From NCBI GenBank assembly GCA_902500695.1, contig CABVRQ010000081.1, positions 1 to 16,530 of the forward strand: 16,530 nucleotides of DNA, in the 5' to 3' direction. A program made the position numbers and the translations under genes. This DNA comes from an uncultured Nitrospira sp. (GTDB taxonomy: Bacteria > Nitrospirota > Nitrospiria > Nitrospirales > UBA8639). Below the pieces are notes generated by a model. That model was not told where the DNA came from and ran no database searches. It saw nothing but the letters and a program-made list of their open reading frames with translations. Positions 14,547 through 16,530 of the stretch are shown piece by piece; position 1 is the stretch's first letter, and every line of letters begins with the position of its first letter.

Positions 14547-14548
14547 AA
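14520..14548 (+). promoter_or_regulatory. Rightward sigma70-type promoter for the carH-type gene
   Basis: TTGACA (14520-14525) and TATAAA (14543-14548) are separated by 17 bp, a near-consensus promoter. The start should fall near 14554-14555, on or next to the ATG of the downstream regulator gene, so the mRNA may be leaderless. TnnACA-like units TTGACA and TGTACG, 11 bp apart, overlap the -35 box and spacer, so a bound CarH-type repressor would exclude RNA polymerase. This points to autoregulation. Confidence 0.78.
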
Positions 14549-14554
14549 TACCTA

Positions 14555-15454
14555 ATGCCAATGTATAGAATTCACCGTTTTTCCAAGCTTACGGGCCTTT
14601 CTCCTCATGTCATACGAGCCTGGGAGCGGCGATATGGACTGGTGACCCCTATTCGAGGAGAGAATCGCTATCGCCTGTATACGGACGAGGATGTGGTGTT
14701 GTTCCGCTATCTCAAGTCTCAGGTAGACCAGGGGATGGCCATTGGGGAATTGTCCGAGCAGGGGCGTGAGCATCTACAGGAACAAGCTCAGCGGGTATTT
14801 GTGGAGACCTACCGTGAGCCACCACCCTCTGAACGCTTAGTAATCGATTTATCACAGGCATTAGAGGAGAATGATCGTGCGGGATTTGAACGGAAATTGA
14901 ATGGGGCCTTAGCCGTGATTCCTTTTGAAGAAGCCTTGCATCGTTTTTTGCTCCCTTTACAAGAACGGATCGGGCAATTGTGGCACGATGGGATCCTTGG
15001 TGTGGGCCAGGAACATTATGCCTCGAATCAAATCAAACAAAAAATTTTTTCGGCTATGAACCAGTTTCAAACATCGGAAGAGGGTCCCGCAGTCGTTATC
15101 GCCTGTCCTACAAATGAATGGCATGAAGTCGCGGCAATGACCGCAGCCTTTGTCTGCCTGGCACGGGGTTGTCGAGTGCATTATTTGGGGGCTAATTTAC
15201 CTATTCCTGAATTAGCGGCCTATTGTGACCGGAACCGTCCTACCTGTGTGTTGCTTTCTGTGACAATTATGGAGTCTTCGGATGAAGCCTGCGCCTTGGC
15301 ACAAGAATTAGCGGGTAAGATTGTCCCGCGGTCTTCTGTGGGGATTGGGGGACAAGGTATTCAAGCACATGCTGAAGTATTTTCTCGGGAAAATATCATC
15401 GTCTTTCAGGACTTGAAGGCTCTTGATCGTTTTGTGTTTTCCCTCAAGCACTAA
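14555..15454 (+). CDS. carH: CarH/LitR-type adenosylcobalamin photoreceptor regulator
   Basis: A 299-residue MerR-family repressor. Residues 4-72 form the DNA-binding winged helix (FSKLTGLSPHVIRAWERRYGL and NRYRLYTDEDV). Residues 95-175 form the helical bundle that caps the upper face of B12, with the full photoreceptor motif Trp143-x9-Glu153-His154. Residues 178-297 form the cobalamin-binding domain, with NEWHEVAAM, where His190 is the expected lower cobalt ligand, and a GIGGQGI loop. In the family, adenosylcobalamin in the dark builds a DNA-bound tetramer that light breaks apart, relieving repression. The ATG has no Shine-Dalgarno and lies at the predicted transcript start; the next ATG, two codons on, is an alternative. 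It is divergent from the envelope block and shares its mirror-image promoter region, so it likely represses both itself and that block. Confidence 0.9.
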   Translation: MPMYRIHRFSKLTGLSPHVIRAWERRYGLVTPIRGENRYRLYTDEDVVLFRYLKSQVDQGMAIGELSEQGREHLQEQAQRVFVETYREPPPSERLVIDLSQALEENDRAGFERKLNGALAVIPFEEALHRFLLPLQERIGQLWHDGILGVGQEHYASNQIKQKIFSAMNQFQTSEEGPAVVIACPTNEWHEVAAMTAAFVCLARGCRVHYLGANLPIPELAAYCDRNRPTCVLLSVTIMESSDEACALAQELAGKIVPRSSVGIGGQGIQAHAEVFSRENIIVFQDLKALDRFVFSLKH

Positions 15455-15712
15455 CTCCTGTATAGCCTCCTCAGTTTCAGATTAGAGGGTTTATATACCC
15501 CAATCAATTTTTCATTCGCCTTCCCCCATTCGTTCTTTAAGAATTTTACCCTTTCGTATAGTCCCTGTTTCATATTTGAGAACGCTTTGATATGGTGGCC
15601 TTTTCCGTCATTCAACGGCGATAGAATTCGAACGGCATGTTCAGGAATCAAGGCTTTCAAAATGAGAAGAGCACTTTGCCTGAGATAATGACTTGAGGGA
15701 GGCTGCAGGGTT

Positions 15713-16168
15713 ATGGAAAACGACTTATATCAAATCATCTATGCCAGTGCAGAAACGCGGCCAATTGAAGAAGACGAGCTGCTTGTGATGTTGAAACAAG
15801 CACGAGAAAAAAACAAGCAACTTGGAATCACGGGCATGTTACTGCATTGCGATGGATCGTTTATTCAAGCCCTTGAGGGGCCCAAAGACCAGGTGATGAA
15901 TATGCTTGGGGTCATTCGGCAGGATTCTCGCCACAACCGAATTGCGATTTTATTTCAAGGTCCGATCAAGAACCGGAGTTTTTCCCAATGGTCAATGGGA
16001 TTCAACAGACCTTCCAAAGAGAAACTGGCAACGAGCGAGGGTTATACCCCTTATCTTGATGTAGGCGATGATTCCCGGGCCATTAACAATTATTCCAGTG
16101 TCGCCTTAAAATTAATTGGCGCGTTTCGTGAACTATCTGATAAAAAATCGTCATCCATGGAGGGCTAA
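15713..16168 (+). CDS. BLUF-domain blue-light photoreceptor
   Basis: A 151-residue, single-domain BLUF protein that binds FAD and changes its hydrogen bonds in blue light. All key positions fit AppA spacing exactly: Tyr10 (IIYAS), Asn34, Gln52 (FIQALEG), Trp93 and Met95 (SQWSMGFN). The Tyr-Gln pair does the photochemistry. Residues 1-100 are the BLUF core. Residues 101-151 form a short tail with a probable amphipathic helix (ALKLIGAFREL). No EAL, GGDEF or DNA-binding output is attached, so it must signal through a partner, as short BLUF proteins do. AGGGAGG lies about ten bases before the ATG. It follows the CarH-type gene by 258 bp; no promoter or terminator was clear in that gap, which has only a weak 69-codon reverse frame. 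Confidence 0.93.
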   Translation: MENDLYQIIYASAETRPIEEDELLVMLKQAREKNKQLGITGMLLHCDGSFIQALEGPKDQVMNMLGVIRQDSRHNRIAILFQGPIKNRSFSQWSMGFNRPSKEKLATSEGYTPYLDVGDDSRAINNYSSVALKLIGAFRELSDKKSSSMEG

Positions 16169-16180
16169 CTCCATGCTCAC

Positions 16181-16447
16181 CTACACATTCTTCCGGAACA
16201 TAGACCGGACCCTACCTATTTCGAAAGCACGGCTGTGAAAGGACGAGTCCCCGCCCATAACAGTCGGGGTGCTTTGTCTTGCGCGAATGACTTTTATGCA
16301 ACGTTGTCGTTGCTCTTCATTTAACAAAGACATGTCGGTGGGCCATGTACTCTCAAATACATGCCCCAATCCTCTCTGACCAATACCTGGAAGTGTCCCT
16401 GACTTTAGAAATCTGGAGCCTCCTGTGTTTTCTCCTACCCACTTCAT
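16181..16447 (-). CDS. Possible small protein of unknown function
   Basis: An 88-codon frame converging on the BLUF gene with a 12-bp gap. The middle (LLNEEQRQRCIKVIRARQ) could be a helix and the product is basic overall, but I recognise no family. No Shine-Dalgarno precedes the ATG at 16447. In the 362 bases after the BLUF gene I see nothing else except the hairpin-like sequence near the window end, so this may be a real small gene, a degraded remnant or chance. Confidence 0.28.
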   Translation of the reverse strand: MKWVGENTGGSRFLKSGTLPGIGQRGLGHVFESTWPTDMSLLNEEQRQRCIKVIRARQSTPTVMGGDSSFHSRAFEIGRVRSMFRKNV

Positions 16448-16485
16448 CCATTTTTAACTGGCTTTTGTGATCAAATGGGTCTGTT

Positions 16486-16520
16486 GAAAAAAGCCGCCAG
16501 CGGCGTTCTCGCCATTTTTC
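16486..16520. repeat. Hairpin-like sequence, possible dispersed repeat end
   Basis: GAAAAA (from 16486) and TTTTTC (16515-16520) flank a GCCGC-CA-GCGGC palindrome (16493-16504). The wording (TGTTGAAAAA then GCCGCCAGCGGCGTTCTCGC) resembles, from memory, a repeated intergenic sequence of Nitrospira genomes. It could also work as a terminator. It is cut by the window edge, so its full extent is unknown. Confidence 0.35.
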
Positions 16521-16530
16521 CGTGCTCACG

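Noticed and set aside
15451..15660. 69-codon minus-strand frame between the CarH-type gene and the BLUF gene
   Set aside because: Starts with TTG without a ribosome binding site, has no family resemblance, and its end overlaps the regulator gene.

Overview
The window looks like a bacterial chromosome segment of about 50% GC. The likeliest source is a Nitrospirota member, possibly a marine Nitrospira-type nitrite oxidiser. This is an inference from the secreted ethylbenzene-dehydrogenase/NxrC-like heme b subunit, the envelope-rich redox gene set and the moderate GC; there is no rRNA or other marker gene to fix it. No tRNA, rRNA, CRISPR array, transposase or phage gene was seen.

Layout. Every convincing gene from 37 to about 14400 lies on the minus strand. 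Two plus-strand genes follow: a CarH/LitR-type B12-dependent MerR regulator (14555-15454) and a BLUF blue-light photoreceptor (15713-16168). Between the two directions (14400-14554) is a striking divergent control region. Two almost mirror-image sigma70-type promoters (TTGACA-N17-TATAAC leftward, TTGACA-N17-TATAAA rightward) form a 27-nt inverted repeat with only two mismatches. The -35 boxes and spacers carry TnnACA elements 11 bp apart, the spacing and consensus I recall for CarH operators, and a further tandem set lies over the predicted leftward start site. The rightward promoter places the transcript start almost exactly on the carH ATG, which has no ribosome binding site.

The leftward block 14399-6502 reads as one envelope or redox unit with short gaps or overlaps: a small zinc-ribbon protein; two paralogous exported SUMF1 (FGE-fold) proteins with TPR-like tails; a small exported helical protein; a third SUMF1 protein; a Tll0287-like (DUF3365) protein with a CxxCH heme motif; an exported protein with a cupredoxin-like copper site; a TIGR01777 epimerase; a membrane-tethered peroxiredoxin; a DUF4149 membrane protein; and a secreted PDZ protein. 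All three SUMF1 proteins lack the catalytic cysteines of true formylglycine-generating enzyme.

The second leftward block 6188-1944 encodes a DUF523(TudS-like)-DUF1722(YbgA) fusion, a second and divergent MerR-B12 regulator, a CbiX-type chelatase, a VOC protein and an FAD-dependent oxidoreductase. Upstream of it, at 6265-6310, are two more pairs of ACA elements spaced 11 bp on the same strand. YbgA/DUF523 proteins, TIGR01777 epimerases and this type of FAD oxidoreductase are, to my knowledge, recurrent members of LitR/CarH photoregulons. The leftward run ends with a membrane-anchored globin-like protein lacking the expected proximal histidine, and the NxrC/EbdC-like heme subunit.

Working model (inference): the locus is a light-responsive regulon with two B12-type regulators, one canonical and one altered at the B12-capping motif, next to a flavin blue-light sensor. 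It would switch on an envelope redox and photo-oxidative-stress programme. Light regulation of the SUMF1/cupredoxin/Tll0287 block is the most novel prediction.
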